DNA from: an uncultured Clostridia bacterium
GTDB taxonomy: Bacteria; Bacillota; Clostridia; Oscillospirales; Ruminococcaceae
Direction: 5' to 3'
Length of the DNA stretch: 46,868 nt
Assembly (NCBI GenBank): GCA_947588805.1
Contig: CANPYR010000013.1
Location: 1-46,868 of the forward strand
Under the pieces are notes generated by a model. That model ran no database searches, was not told the origin of the DNA, and worked only from the letters and a program-made list of their open reading frames with translations. The translations under genes were made by a program, and so were the position numbers. Shown here piece after piece: positions 1 through 6,990 of the stretch; position 1 is the stretch's first letter, and every line of letters begins with the position of its first letter.

Positions 1-26
1 AAAGAAATATTTGGGAAAAATAAGGC

Positions 27-53
27 AAAAGCGTCCTGAAAACGGACGCTTTT
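27..53 (+). terminator. Rho-independent terminator of a gene left of the window
   Basis: A perfect 6-bp GC-rich stem, GCGTCC (31-36) with GGACGC (44-49), is extended by A-T pairs (27-30 with 50-53) and followed by a T-rich tract. It probably ends transcription from a gene outside the window and insulates the oriT region to its right. Confidence 0.6.
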
Positions 54-61
54 CTTATTTT

Positions 62-134
62 TATCCCGAAGGGCGCACTTACTCACCACTGCCCCGAAAG
101 GGGCAGCGGCAGTATCTTGAACAGGAGTTCAAGA
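62..134 (-). other. oriT: Candidate MobQ-type origin of transfer (oriT)
   Basis: The minus strand of 70-81 reads TAAGTGCGCCCT, which matches the nic core known for the IncQ/RSF1010 and pIP501 oriT group. On the same strand, 7 bases 5' of it, is a perfect 7-bp hairpin with a GAAA/TTTC loop (89-95 with 100-106), the arrangement described for RSF1010. By analogy the nick would lie between 74 and 73 on the minus strand, so the leading strand would run leftwards out of the window and the relaxase gene would enter last. The cognate MobA/MobL relaxase starts at 257. The motif and hairpin are seen; the function is inferred. Confidence 0.7.
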
Positions 135-188
135 CCGGCGCTCTCCGAGGGAATCAAGTGTCCCACGGACACCTCTGCCGCGAGCAGA
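115..188. repeat. Three consecutive perfect hairpins between oriT core and relaxase
   Basis: Three inverted repeats follow the nic hairpin: TCTTGAAC/GTTCAAGA (115-122, 127-134), GTGTCC/GGACAC (158-163, 167-172) and TCTGC/GCAGA (174-178, 184-188). They fill the 5' leader of the relaxase gene. They could be relaxosome or host-factor sites, or leader RNA structure that controls relaxase translation. Confidence 0.5.
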
Positions 189-256
189 AGCACCGACCGA
201 GGCGACAGCCGAGAAAAGGTCAGTGCAATGATTATGAAAAAAGAAAGGGGCTTTCA

Positions 257-1909
257 ATGCCAATCTATCATTTAGAAGCAAAAGTGATCAGTCGAGGGAC
301 AGGCCGCTCGGCAGTCGCAGCTTCGGCATATATGAGCTGCTCAAAAATCTTGAATGATTACGACGGCGTTCAGCATGATTACACCCGCAAACAGGGTCTT
401 GTCTGGGAGCAGGTTTTTCTTCCCGAAAACGCTCCTACAGAGTGGAAAGACCGCGCCAATCTTTGGAACGCCGTCGAAGAAGCCGAGAAAACAAAAGACA
501 GCCGCCTCGCTCGCGAGTTTGTGGCGGCACTGCCGATTGAGCTTAACAAGTCTGAATGGATTGATATGTTGACAGACTTCATAAAATCAAATTTTGTTGC
601 AGACGGTATGTGCGCAGACGTTGCGATTCACAATACCGACGGACACAATCCCCACGCTCATATTATGTTGACCGTGCGCCCGCTTGATGAGCGCGGCAAG
701 TGGCAATATAAGACTGAAAAGGAATACTTATGCGTCAGAAACAGCGAGGAGCGGGGCTTCACTGCTGCCGAATTCAAACAGGCTCAATCTGACGGTTGGG
801 AGAAGCAGTATCAATACAAAGCGGGGAAAAAGAAAGTTTATCTGCCACCGTCCGAAGCTGCGAGGTTTGGGTATGAGCGGCTGTCAAAGTATCCGAAAGC
901 CACAAAGTTTGGTAGGCAGAATCCCATTGCCGCACGTTGGAACAGTGATGAGCAACTTGTTTTATGGCGGGAAGCGTGGGCGAACGCCGTCAACCGAAGC
1001 CTTGAGCAGAATAAAATTGCCGAGCGGATAGACCACCGAAGCCACACCGAGCGAGGGCTGACCGAGCAGCCGACAATTCACGAGGGCGTGATTGCAAGAG
1101 CATTAGAGAAAAAGGGTATTGTTTCCGACAGGTGCGAGCTGAACAGACAAATCAGGCGGGATAATGTGAAGTTACGAACACTAAGACGTGAAATTGAAAG
1201 CCTTAAAGCTACGGCTTTGGATATTATTCCGACACTTGAAAATCTCCGCACAAGGCTGATAATACTGATGTATCAGCTATTGAACATCGGCAGGGGCACA
1301 GCAGAAACAAAGGAATATTTAACCGACACAAAGCCGAAAATTGCGGGGTTTACGTCGCTCATCAACAAAATAAAAACCGTTGAGAACGAGCGCAAAGCGA
1401 TCGCGAAAGAAAAGAAAAATACCCCCGCTTGGCAGATTTTAAAACATCATGAGCTTAACAAACGTTTTTCCGAGCTGACCGAGGATTTAGAGGAACTGCG
1501 CTCGGAAAAGGTGCGGCTTTTGACTGAGTTTAGCTGCTCGGAGGAAGATATTTCAACCGCATCTAAGAGCGTGAAATCGCAGGAAACAAAGCTTGCCGAG
1601 CTTGAAAACATGGAGAAAAAATACCGCGAAGAATTTGAAACCGTGAAAGGCGAATATGCCGAATTAAAGGGCAATGTTCCAGCTGAACTCCTGTCAGAAA
1701 TCCATAAAAACAGCGAGCAAAAAGCTGTCGAAAAAATCCGCTCTGCCTATCGCGACAGAACGGATTTTTCATTGATCGAAAGGTGCAGAAATGAGGTGGC
1801 CGACGCTCTTGGAGAAGTGCGCGAGAAAGAGTCCATTGCCGAGAAACTCACAAGAAGCAAAGAGGAACATAAGCACGGAGATTACAGGCATAGAGAGGAA
1901 GAAAGATAG
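257..1909 (+). CDS. MobA/MobL family (MobQ) relaxase
   Basis: This is a 550-residue DNA relaxase that would nick the adjacent oriT and lead the strand during mobilisation. The frame is open from position 11, but the ATG at 257 has GAAAGGGG just upstream and begins the classic MobA/MobL N-terminus (MPIYHLEAKVISRGTGRSAV), with the expected catalytic Tyr near residue 24 (ASAYMS). The metal-binding histidine cluster HNTDGHNPHAHI lies near residue 125. The first ~210 residues are the relaxase domain. The C-terminal ~300 residues are charged and helical with predicted coiled coil, and lack recognisable primase or helicase motifs. No mobilisation accessory gene lies beside it. Family assignment is firm; target specificity is inferred from the oriT motif. 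Confidence 0.93.
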   Translation: MPIYHLEAKVISRGTGRSAVAASAYMSCSKILNDYDGVQHDYTRKQGLVWEQVFLPENAPTEWKDRANLWNAVEEAEKTKDSRLAREFVAALPIELNKSEWIDMLTDFIKSNFVADGMCADVAIHNTDGHNPHAHIMLTVRPLDERGKWQYKTEKEYLCVRNSEERGFTAAEFKQAQSDGWEKQYQYKAGKKKVYLPPSEAARFGYERLSKYPKATKFGRQNPIAARWNSDEQLVLWREAWANAVNRSLEQNKIAERIDHRSHTERGLTEQPTIHEGVIARALEKKGIVSDRCELNRQIRRDNVKLRTLRREIESLKATALDIIPTLENLRTRLIILMYQLLNIGRGTAETKEYLTDTKPKIAGFTSLINKIKTVENERKAIAKEKKNTPAWQILKHHELNKRFSELTEDLEELRSEKVRLLTEFSCSEEDISTASKSVKSQETKLAELENMEKKYREEFETVKGEYAELKGNVPAELLSEIHKNSEQKAVEKIRSAYRDRTDFSLIERCRNEVADALGEVREKESIAEKLTRSKEEHKHGDYRHREEER

Positions 1910-1949
1910 CGATTTATCTCTGAAAGATTATCCTGCCTAACAATACAGC

Positions 1950-1978
1950 TTGATTTTCGGCTTAATATATGATACAAT
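1950..1978 (+). promoter_or_regulatory. Sigma-A-type promoter for the sigma/anti-sigma operon
   Basis: TTGATT (1950-1955), a 17-base spacer and TACAAT (1973-1978), followed by the AAGGAG ribosome site at about 1995 and the ATG at 2009. Leader length and spacing are normal. Confidence 0.6.
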
Positions 1979-2008
1979 ATGTTGAAATCAGGCGAAAGGA
2001 GCCGTTTC

Positions 2009-2557
2009 ATGCTTTCAATCTATCTTGCTTTGATCGACGAGCCGAGCGATAAAGAAAAATTTGAACAGCTTTATCATGATTACCAAAAATTGATGCTAAG
2101 CACGGCTATGTCTGTTTTGCATAATGCTGCGCTTGCCGAAGAAGCTGTGCAAGAGAGCTTTTTAAAAATTGCCAAAAATATTTCTGCGTTTTCCTCCGAT
2201 AATTGTAATAAAACGGTCGGCCTCATCGTTATTATTGTTAGGAACACCTCCATTGACATTCTGCGGAAAGAGCGCCGGGAAGCTTCGCTTAGTTATGATG
2301 ATAAAATTTTGGCGGATTGTTCCGCACCCGACGTCGCAAATATTTTGAGCGGAGGAATATCCGAAGTTTTGGAAATTATTTCTTTGCTCGACAGCTCGTT
2401 TTGCGATGTTCTTACTCTTAAATATGTATACGGTTATCAGAATACGGAAATTGCGAAGCTGCTCGGGATCACCGAACAAAACGCCGCAGTCAGGCTTTAT
2501 CGGGCGAAGAATGCTTTAAAAACCAAGTTAGAGGAAAAGGGATATGAATTTAAGTAA
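2009..2557 (+). CDS. ECF-type RNA polymerase sigma factor (mobile-region copy)
   Basis: A 182-residue sigma-70 family protein of the extracytoplasmic-function type. Region 2 is around FEQLYHDYQKLMLSTAM to AEEAVQESFLKIAKN and region 4 around LKYVYGYQNTEIAKLLGITE to AVRLYRAKNALK. The start at 2009 is preferred over 1979 because AAGGAG precedes it at the right distance and because the paralogue (21491-22045, minus strand) starts with the same MLS-YL pattern. Its last 14 bases overlap the next gene, a putative anti-sigma factor, which suggests translational coupling. It may direct transcription of the secreted protein, protease and lipoprotein genes downstream, but no ECF promoter motif was identified. 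Confidence 0.93.
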   Translation: MLSIYLALIDEPSDKEKFEQLYHDYQKLMLSTAMSVLHNAALAEEAVQESFLKIAKNISAFSSDNCNKTVGLIVIIVRNTSIDILRKERREASLSYDDKILADCSAPDVANILSGGISEVLEIISLLDSSFCDVLTLKYVYGYQNTEIAKLLGITEQNAAVRLYRAKNALKTKLEEKGYEFK

Positions 2558-3236
2558 AAATGCGAACAGCCGTTTGTGGGACGCTCTTCTGAAAGAGCTT
2601 TTGATCGAAAGCATGAATATGAAAATCGCTGATTTGTCGGGTGATGAGGTGCCCGCACCGTCTGAAAACTTCGAGAAGAATATATCAAAAATAGCGCGCT
2701 CGGTCGGAAGAAAAGAGACGGCAAGAAATGCCGTAAGGCTTATGAAAAACGGCGCGATTATGATAGCGGCGGTTTTAAGCATATCTTTTTGCATACTTCT
2801 TACGCAGCCAAAGGTTTATGCAGCGGTAAGCGATGTTATCAAGACTGCGAATTCGGGTGGGTTTGATAAATATGCTTTTCAAGGTGCTGCTGAAAAATTT
2901 GACAGCACTATCCGTCTGAGCTACGTTCCCGACGGATACAAACTAAGACTTGCAGAATATGCTGACAGCATTGCTTTTCTTACTTATGAGAACTACGATG
3001 AGGTGAGAATCAACTTCACCTATGGTCTTGCCGAAAATACATCATTTTCAATTGATAATGAACGGCATGAGTATATGGAGATCTCCAAAGGCGGAACAAA
3101 TTATAACTTATATTTGGCAAAAGAAAACGGCGATTGGAGCTCTGTTGTCTGGCAAAAAGGCGGTTACGCATTTTGTGTAGATGCACACATAAGTGCCGAT
3201 GAACTTGTTAAAATCGCCGAAAGTGTAGAATTTTAA
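2544..3236 (+). CDS. Membrane-anchored anti-sigma-like protein (DUF4367-type)
   Basis: A 230-residue single-pass membrane protein: a cytoplasmic N-terminal ~68 residues (NSRLWDALLKELL at the start), one transmembrane helix (about 69-92, ending LLTQPKVYAAV), then an external domain with the YVPDGY and SIDNERHEYMEI signatures of DUF4367 proteins. It overlaps the sigma gene by 14 bases, the same as in the chromosomal paralogue at 20794-21504. It probably holds the sigma factor at the membrane and senses an external signal through DUF4367. No zinc-binding HxxxCxxC anti-sigma motif is visible, so the inhibitory mechanism is unproven. Confidence 0.8.
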   Translation: MNLSKNANSRLWDALLKELLIESMNMKIADLSGDEVPAPSENFEKNISKIARSVGRKETARNAVRLMKNGAIMIAAVLSISFCILLTQPKVYAAVSDVIKTANSGGFDKYAFQGAAEKFDSTIRLSYVPDGYKLRLAEYADSIAFLTYENYDEVRINFTYGLAENTSFSIDNERHEYMEISKGGTNYNLYLAKENGDWSSVVWQKGGYAFCVDAHISADELVKIAESVEF

Positions 3237-3253
3237 AGTCAGCGTGTAATAGT

Positions 3254-3309
3254 TCACCTTCCTGATTCGTTTATATTTATAAGGCGATAAAAACTTTTTA
3301 GGAAGGTGA
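3254..3309 (+). promoter_or_regulatory. Leader hairpin that can hide a Shine-Dalgarno site
   Basis: TCACCTTCCT (3254-3263) is perfectly complementary to AGGAAGGTGA (3300-3309), the ribosome-binding site of the gene starting at 3315. The AT-rich loop is 36 bases. The upstream arm lies 18 bases after the anti-sigma stop codon. Pairing would block initiation on the secreted-protein gene, suggesting a translational switch, for example by temperature, a ligand or ribosome passage. Confidence 0.55.
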
Positions 3310-3314
3310 TTTTT

Positions 3315-3713
3315 ATGAGAGTAAAAAACAAACTGCTTTTGTCTATATTGACAGCAGTAATGTGTACTTTGTGTCTATCGGTTTCGGCATTCGCTTTTGT
3401 CGACTCATCGGATACGCACAAGATTAACTTTTCTCTATCGTTTGACTCTGACAAAGCCAGTTGTATTGTTGAGATTACAGGTGCCGAAGGTACAGACAGT
3501 ATATCAGACTGCACGGTTACTTTAGCAGACAGCGACGGTTCGGTTGTGAACAGTTGGAGCGGACTAAGTTCGAACAGCGGAACACTTAGGATTACAAAAT
3601 CTACATTAGGTGTTGTAAAGGGACACACTTATACGCTCAGCGTTACAGCAACTGTTCACAGAAACGGAAATGCTGAAACAGTGACTGATTCGTTTACATT
3701 GAAGTATAATTAA
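3315..3713 (+). CDS. Small secreted protein, possible Ig-like beta fold
   Basis: A 132-residue protein with a clear signal peptide (RVKNK, a hydrophobic run, cleavage near SVSAFA). The mature part is ~105 residues, rich in Ser/Thr with alternating hydrophobic beta-strand patterning (HTYTLSVTATVHRNG), reminiscent of bacterial Ig/FN3-like domains. ATG at 3315 is chosen over GTG 3306 because GGAAGGTGA lies right before it. It follows the anti-sigma gene by 78 bases and may be its regulon target. AAGGCGATA (3281-3289) and its inverse TATCGCCTT (3723-3731) flank the gene. No specific family is recognised. Confidence 0.75.
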   Translation: MRVKNKLLLSILTAVMCTLCLSVSAFAFVDSSDTHKINFSLSFDSDKASCIVEITGAEGTDSISDCTVTLADSDGSVVNSWSGLSSNSGTLRITKSTLGVVKGHTYTLSVTATVHRNGNAETVTDSFTLKYN

Positions 3714-3873
3714 AGCAAACACTATCGCCTTATTATAAAACATTAAAGAAGTTTTTAATAGCGCTTACACAGGGGCTAAAGTATTTCAAAACATAACAAA
3801 GAATTATAGAAAAATTAACAAACGATTTAATTGGTCACAAGACTAATATAAGGATTTTAAGAGGAGAATAACT

Positions 3874-4989
3874 ATGGAAAACAATAATAATATGCAGTTT
3901 CTTTCTGCTGAACTGGAAAAAAAGCAGGCCGATGCTAATCGCAAATACAACATTCTTCTTGACCAGTGGAGGGATGACGATCGTAACATCGTTTATCCTG
4001 ATTACTATGGTGGAGGGTATTTGGATGACAACAAGAGCTTTGTAATGAATATTACCGAGCCGGAAGAACAAGTAAGAACAAATTTTGAAGGCATAATTTC
4101 CCTTGATAATATCACATTTAAGCAGGTAAAGTACTCATATTCTACCTTGCTGAGCAAGCAAAAGGAATTAACCGCTAAGATGAAAGAGTTGGGAGAAATA
4201 TGTCAAGCTGAGATTATAGGAGTAGGTGTTGTCAGCAACGGAAATGGGTTGTTAGTTCAAGTCAAAGTACAAGACTTTGAAAAGCGTAAAGAGGATTTGC
4301 ATAGAAATATCAAGAATGCTCTTGGGGGATTTGAGAATATTATTCTTGAATCCTGCTCTGGAATTGAGGAATGTTCAACTACTCTATACCTAGGAACAAA
4401 GATATTAAACTACAATTCCTTAGAAGCTAGTTGGTCTGGAAGAAGCATAGGTTTATGGTGTAAGGTGGATAATAAAATCGGCATCCTTACTTCACCGCAC
4501 AATTCCATAAAGGAAGGCGACAATATATATATATCTTCCAATTCAGTGTTTGGAGTAGCAACCACACCTTATTACAACAACCTCATTGATGCCGTTTTTA
4601 TTGAAAGAACTAACGCCAATTATACTTATACAAATAAGGTCAATGGATGGGATGTGCAGCTTGTAGATGATTCATATTCTACTTTACCTGATAGTTTGGA
4701 AAACACAACTGTTTACGCTGAGGGCTATACAACGGGCAATATTTCAGGAACTATAAAAAGTATAGCATATGATACCTCAAAGTTTACTGATAATGTTCTA
4801 ACAACTGCTCAGTGCAATCTTGGAGACAGCGGCGGAGTTGTTTTTGTTGATTCTAATGGCAATGGCAGATACTTGATGGCAGGACTTATTAGAGCAAAGG
4901 TGGGTACCGATGATGTACCTGGGGACATGATATTCTGCAAGTATAAGAATATTCGCCAATCTATTTCTATTACAAGGTTACCAAATTAG
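3874..4989 (+). CDS. Trypsin/alpha-lytic-like serine protease without signal peptide
   Basis: A 371-residue protein with a chymotrypsin-fold protease domain at about 165-371. The likely triad is His209 (TSPHN), Asp239 (LIDAVFIE) and Ser319 in GDSGG, the order and spacing seen in streptogrisin/alpha-lytic (S1-type) proteases. Residues 1-160 form a helical and alpha/beta region resembling a prodomain (ICQAEIIGVGVV to LVQVKVQDF). There is no signal peptide or membrane segment, unusual for this family, so it may act in the cytosol or leave by an unknown route. GAGGAG at 3861 supports the start. It is followed after 16 bases by a lipoprotein gene. The substrate is unknown. Confidence 0.8.
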   Translation: MENNNNMQFLSAELEKKQADANRKYNILLDQWRDDDRNIVYPDYYGGGYLDDNKSFVMNITEPEEQVRTNFEGIISLDNITFKQVKYSYSTLLSKQKELTAKMKELGEICQAEIIGVGVVSNGNGLLVQVKVQDFEKRKEDLHRNIKNALGGFENIILESCSGIEECSTTLYLGTKILNYNSLEASWSGRSIGLWCKVDNKIGILTSPHNSIKEGDNIYISSNSVFGVATTPYYNNLIDAVFIERTNANYTYTNKVNGWDVQLVDDSYSTLPDSLENTTVYAEGYTTGNISGTIKSIAYDTSKFTDNVLTTAQCNLGDSGGVVFVDSNGNGRYLMAGLIRAKVGTDDVPGDMIFCKYKNIRQSISITRLPN

Positions 4990-5005
4990 AGGTGAGGATA
5001 AGTTT

Positions 5006-5740
5006 ATGAAAAGAAATTTATTTGCCTTGTTAATTACTGCTGCTATGCTATTTTGCTCATGCGCAGCTAATGATAGCTCAAAGGAATCAATTGATGAGCA
5101 TCTTGAAACCTCTGATTTGGTGATTTCAAATAGCTCTGATTCTACCGGTGAGCCGACTACGATCCCATCTGCTACAACTACGCCTGAGTCCACAATAAAA
5201 GACACGACAAGCGAATCTGAAACAATTACTGCAACCGATGCGCAGACTGAATCAGTAACAACTGAAGTGTCAAAGGAAGAAACTGTAAAAGCAACTGCGG
5301 CATCCTCATATCCTGAATTACAGGAAGCTGAGATTAAAGACGCAAATGGTAAAAATCTTACTTGGCGTGATTATGATTCGTATTTTTATACCGGCGATGA
5401 CATAAGCTTTACTGTTTTGCAGGACACCTTAACAGATACTAGCATTGAGTATACTCTTGTAAATGACTTTGGTATGCTAGAAACTGGCGTTGCTTGGGTG
5501 ATCCAAAAAAAGATTGACGGACAGTGGTATAACTTAAATTCCCTTCAAGAAGCCTATGAGTTGGAAGCGCTAATAATTCCAATTGAAACACGTACTAGAA
5601 CATTTGATTTTGGAAAATATTACGGAAGCCTTGAGCCCGGAGATTATAGAGTTATCTTTAGTGCCACGACCGAGCCTGATGAAAGCAGCGAGAATCGCTA
5701 TGGCTATATCTTTCTTTCGTCGGAGTTTACGGTGTCATAA
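5006..5740 (+). CDS. Lipoprotein with Ser/Thr-rich linker and Ig-like (Big_14-type) domain
   Basis: A 244-residue lipoprotein: MKR then a hydrophobic stretch ending LFCSC, so Cys19 is the likely lipidation site. A ~75-residue Ser/Thr/Glu-rich spacer (about 25-100) reaches through the cell wall. The C-terminal ~125 residues match the bacterial Ig-like type with VIQKKIDGQWYNL, YYGSLEPGDYRVIF and a final beta strand. It lies 16 bases after the protease gene and is probably co-transcribed. The role may be ligand or protein binding at the surface. The domain assignment comes from memory of the Big_14 pattern and should be treated as probable. Confidence 0.8.
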   Translation: MKRNLFALLITAAMLFCSCAANDSSKESIDEHLETSDLVISNSSDSTGEPTTIPSATTTPESTIKDTTSESETITATDAQTESVTTEVSKEETVKATAASSYPELQEAEIKDANGKNLTWRDYDSYFYTGDDISFTVLQDTLTDTSIEYTLVNDFGMLETGVAWVIQKKIDGQWYNLNSLQEAYELEALIIPIETRTRTFDFGKYYGSLEPGDYRVIFSATTEPDESSENRYGYIFLSSEFTVS

Positions 5741-5930
5741 TTGACGGCTTAATTTGGATTTCAAAAGATAGCCTTTATCTGACCGCTCGTAATTCATCGA
5801 TGCAGCCATTCCGTACTTGTCATCATTTCGCAACTTCATTGCGTTAGTTCAATTAGGCATCTTTCTGTCTGCTCCATTCCGTCAGCTTAGCGATGCGGTT
5901 TGATGCTTGTATACTGTTTTTCATTTTAAC
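5735..5930 (-). pseudogene. Remnant coding sequence of unknown gene
   Basis: The minus strand of 5735-5839 encodes a 34-residue open frame from ATG (MKLRNDDKYGMAASMNYERS and 14 more). Just upstream, in another frame, is a stretch reading NRIAKLTEWSRQKDA followed by a stop. Both read like real protein rather than random translation, which suggests a small decayed transposon-type gene. I cannot name the family. The remnant abuts the lipoprotein stop codon. Confidence 0.3.
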
Positions 5931-5948
5931 TTAACTTGTTACTTTATT

Positions 5949-5990
5949 AGAGCTCAATGTAATGTACTTTCTTACACTACATTGGGCTCT
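5949..5990. terminator. Long hairpin, probable terminator
   Basis: A 13-bp stem with one wobble pairs 5949-5961 with 5978-5990, followed by a T-rich stretch. It closes the sigma/protease/lipoprotein block. Between 5741 and 6197 I see only this, the remnant on the minus strand and AT-rich sequence; no intact gene. Confidence 0.5.
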
Positions 5991-6197
5991 ATTTCGTTTT
6001 CGTATATTTCCAACGATAATTCAAGACGAGGAGAGGGTGACGGATGCGGATTCGTGCATAATTTACACGCGCCTATTGGTTTATTTACGGTTTTCTCTTG
6101 CATTGATAAAACTTTATCTTTTAAATCCTTTATTCATCTCAAAATTTGACACAATTTAAAATCATAACAAACTTCAACCTGTCGATACATCCTGATT

Positions 6198-6269
6198 ATG
6201 AAAAAAACAAAGAGAATTTATTTTTCAGCAGAAAATCCCCTTGACAAATCACGTCTCAGCAAAAGCTAA
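6198..6269 (+). CDS. Short ORF that looks like the detached N-terminus of the ABC ATPase
   Basis: A 23-codon ORF (MKKTKRIYFSAENPLDKSRL and three more residues) ends in TAA at 6267-6269. The TAA overlaps the ATG of the ABC ATPase (TAATG). The ABC protein begins abruptly at its first beta strand, missing the usual ~20 residues, and this peptide has the right length and character to supply them after a one-base frame change. Either the gene is frameshifted, or the two parts are translationally coupled. No good ribosome site precedes 6198. Confidence 0.4.
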   Translation: MKKTKRIYFSAENPLDKSRLSKS

Positions 6270-6976
6270 TGGAAAGTGTGTCGTTTGACATAGACGAGGG
6301 AGATGTCATCCTGCTATCCGGGGAAAACGGAATCGGCAAAAGCTCAATTCTGAAAAGCATTTTGCGCTTGGAAAGTGAAGGGAAGAAAATCGGCGGCAAA
6401 ATCATACACCGTTCATTCGGAGATATTTTCTCTTTAAATGACAGCGAATTACAGAAATTCCGTTCCCGCGTAGCTTATGTTCCGCAAAAAGATGAGTACT
6501 CAGAAATGGGACGTATTCAGGTCAGAGATGTTATCAGCAACAGCCGAGAATCACATTCGGGCCGGGATATGAGCTATTCCGAAATAAACGACCTTATAGA
6601 TGAATGGCTCCCGCGGCGTGAGGATAACAGACGTATATTTGACGCCAAATCACAGCCGGGAAAATTCAGCGGCGGCGAGCAGCGGCTTCTTCAGGTTTTC
6701 TCAGTGATCGCAACCCGATATGATTCGGATCTGCTGATTATTGATGAGCCTTTAAACAATCTTGATTTTGTAAATGCAAGGCATATCAGCAATATAATCA
6801 ATAAAGTTATTCGTCAGAATCCTAAAATGGGAGTGCTTATGGTAAGCCATTGCAGAATATTCCCGTTTATCACAAAGGAATTAAAGCTGACCGCCTGCGG
6901 GATAAGTGAAGTTTCTGAACGCTATGTGTGTCACAGCTGCTTTGGCATGCCAGATGAAAACGGATTTTATAAATAA
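6269..6976 (+). CDS. Orphan ABC-type ATPase with C-terminal Cys pair
   Basis: A 235-residue ATP-binding subunit with Walker A GENGIGKSS (Lys24), Q-loop VPQKD, signature SGGEQ (134-138), Walker B LLIIDEP (Asp159, Glu160) and H-loop His194. The C-terminal tail has CHSC (Cys221, Cys224), a possible half zinc site. No membrane subunit is nearby, so a transporter role is doubtful. The next gene, a HEPN/Toprim protein, starts 14 bases later. ATPase-Toprim pairs are typical of anti-phage modules (for example OLD-like, Gabija, PARIS), although this ATPase is of the transporter type. The N-terminus seems truncated by a frameshift. Defence function is inferred. Confidence 0.8.
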   Translation: MESVSFDIDEGDVILLSGENGIGKSSILKSILRLESEGKKIGGKIIHRSFGDIFSLNDSELQKFRSRVAYVPQKDEYSEMGRIQVRDVISNSRESHSGRDMSYSEINDLIDEWLPRREDNRRIFDAKSQPGKFSGGEQRLLQVFSVIATRYDSDLLIIDEPLNNLDFVNARHISNIINKVIRQNPKMGVLMVSHCRIFPFITKELKLTACGISEVSERYVCHSCFGMPDENGFYK

Positions 6977-6990
6977 GCGGGAGGGCAATA

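Noticed and set aside
1-256. N-terminal extension of the MobA/MobL relaxase from position 11
   Set aside because: These bases hold the terminator, nic motif and hairpins, and the extra 82 residues are not relaxase-like. The ATG at 257 has a good ribosome site.
5907-6159. Two overlapping 65-80 codon frames right of the lipoprotein gene
   Set aside because: No ribosome site, no protein-like character, and they run through the terminator hairpin at 5949-5990.
6269-6976. Classic ABC transporter subunit
   Set aside because: No permease or binding-protein gene is adjacent and the neighbour is a Toprim protein, so transport is not the preferred reading.
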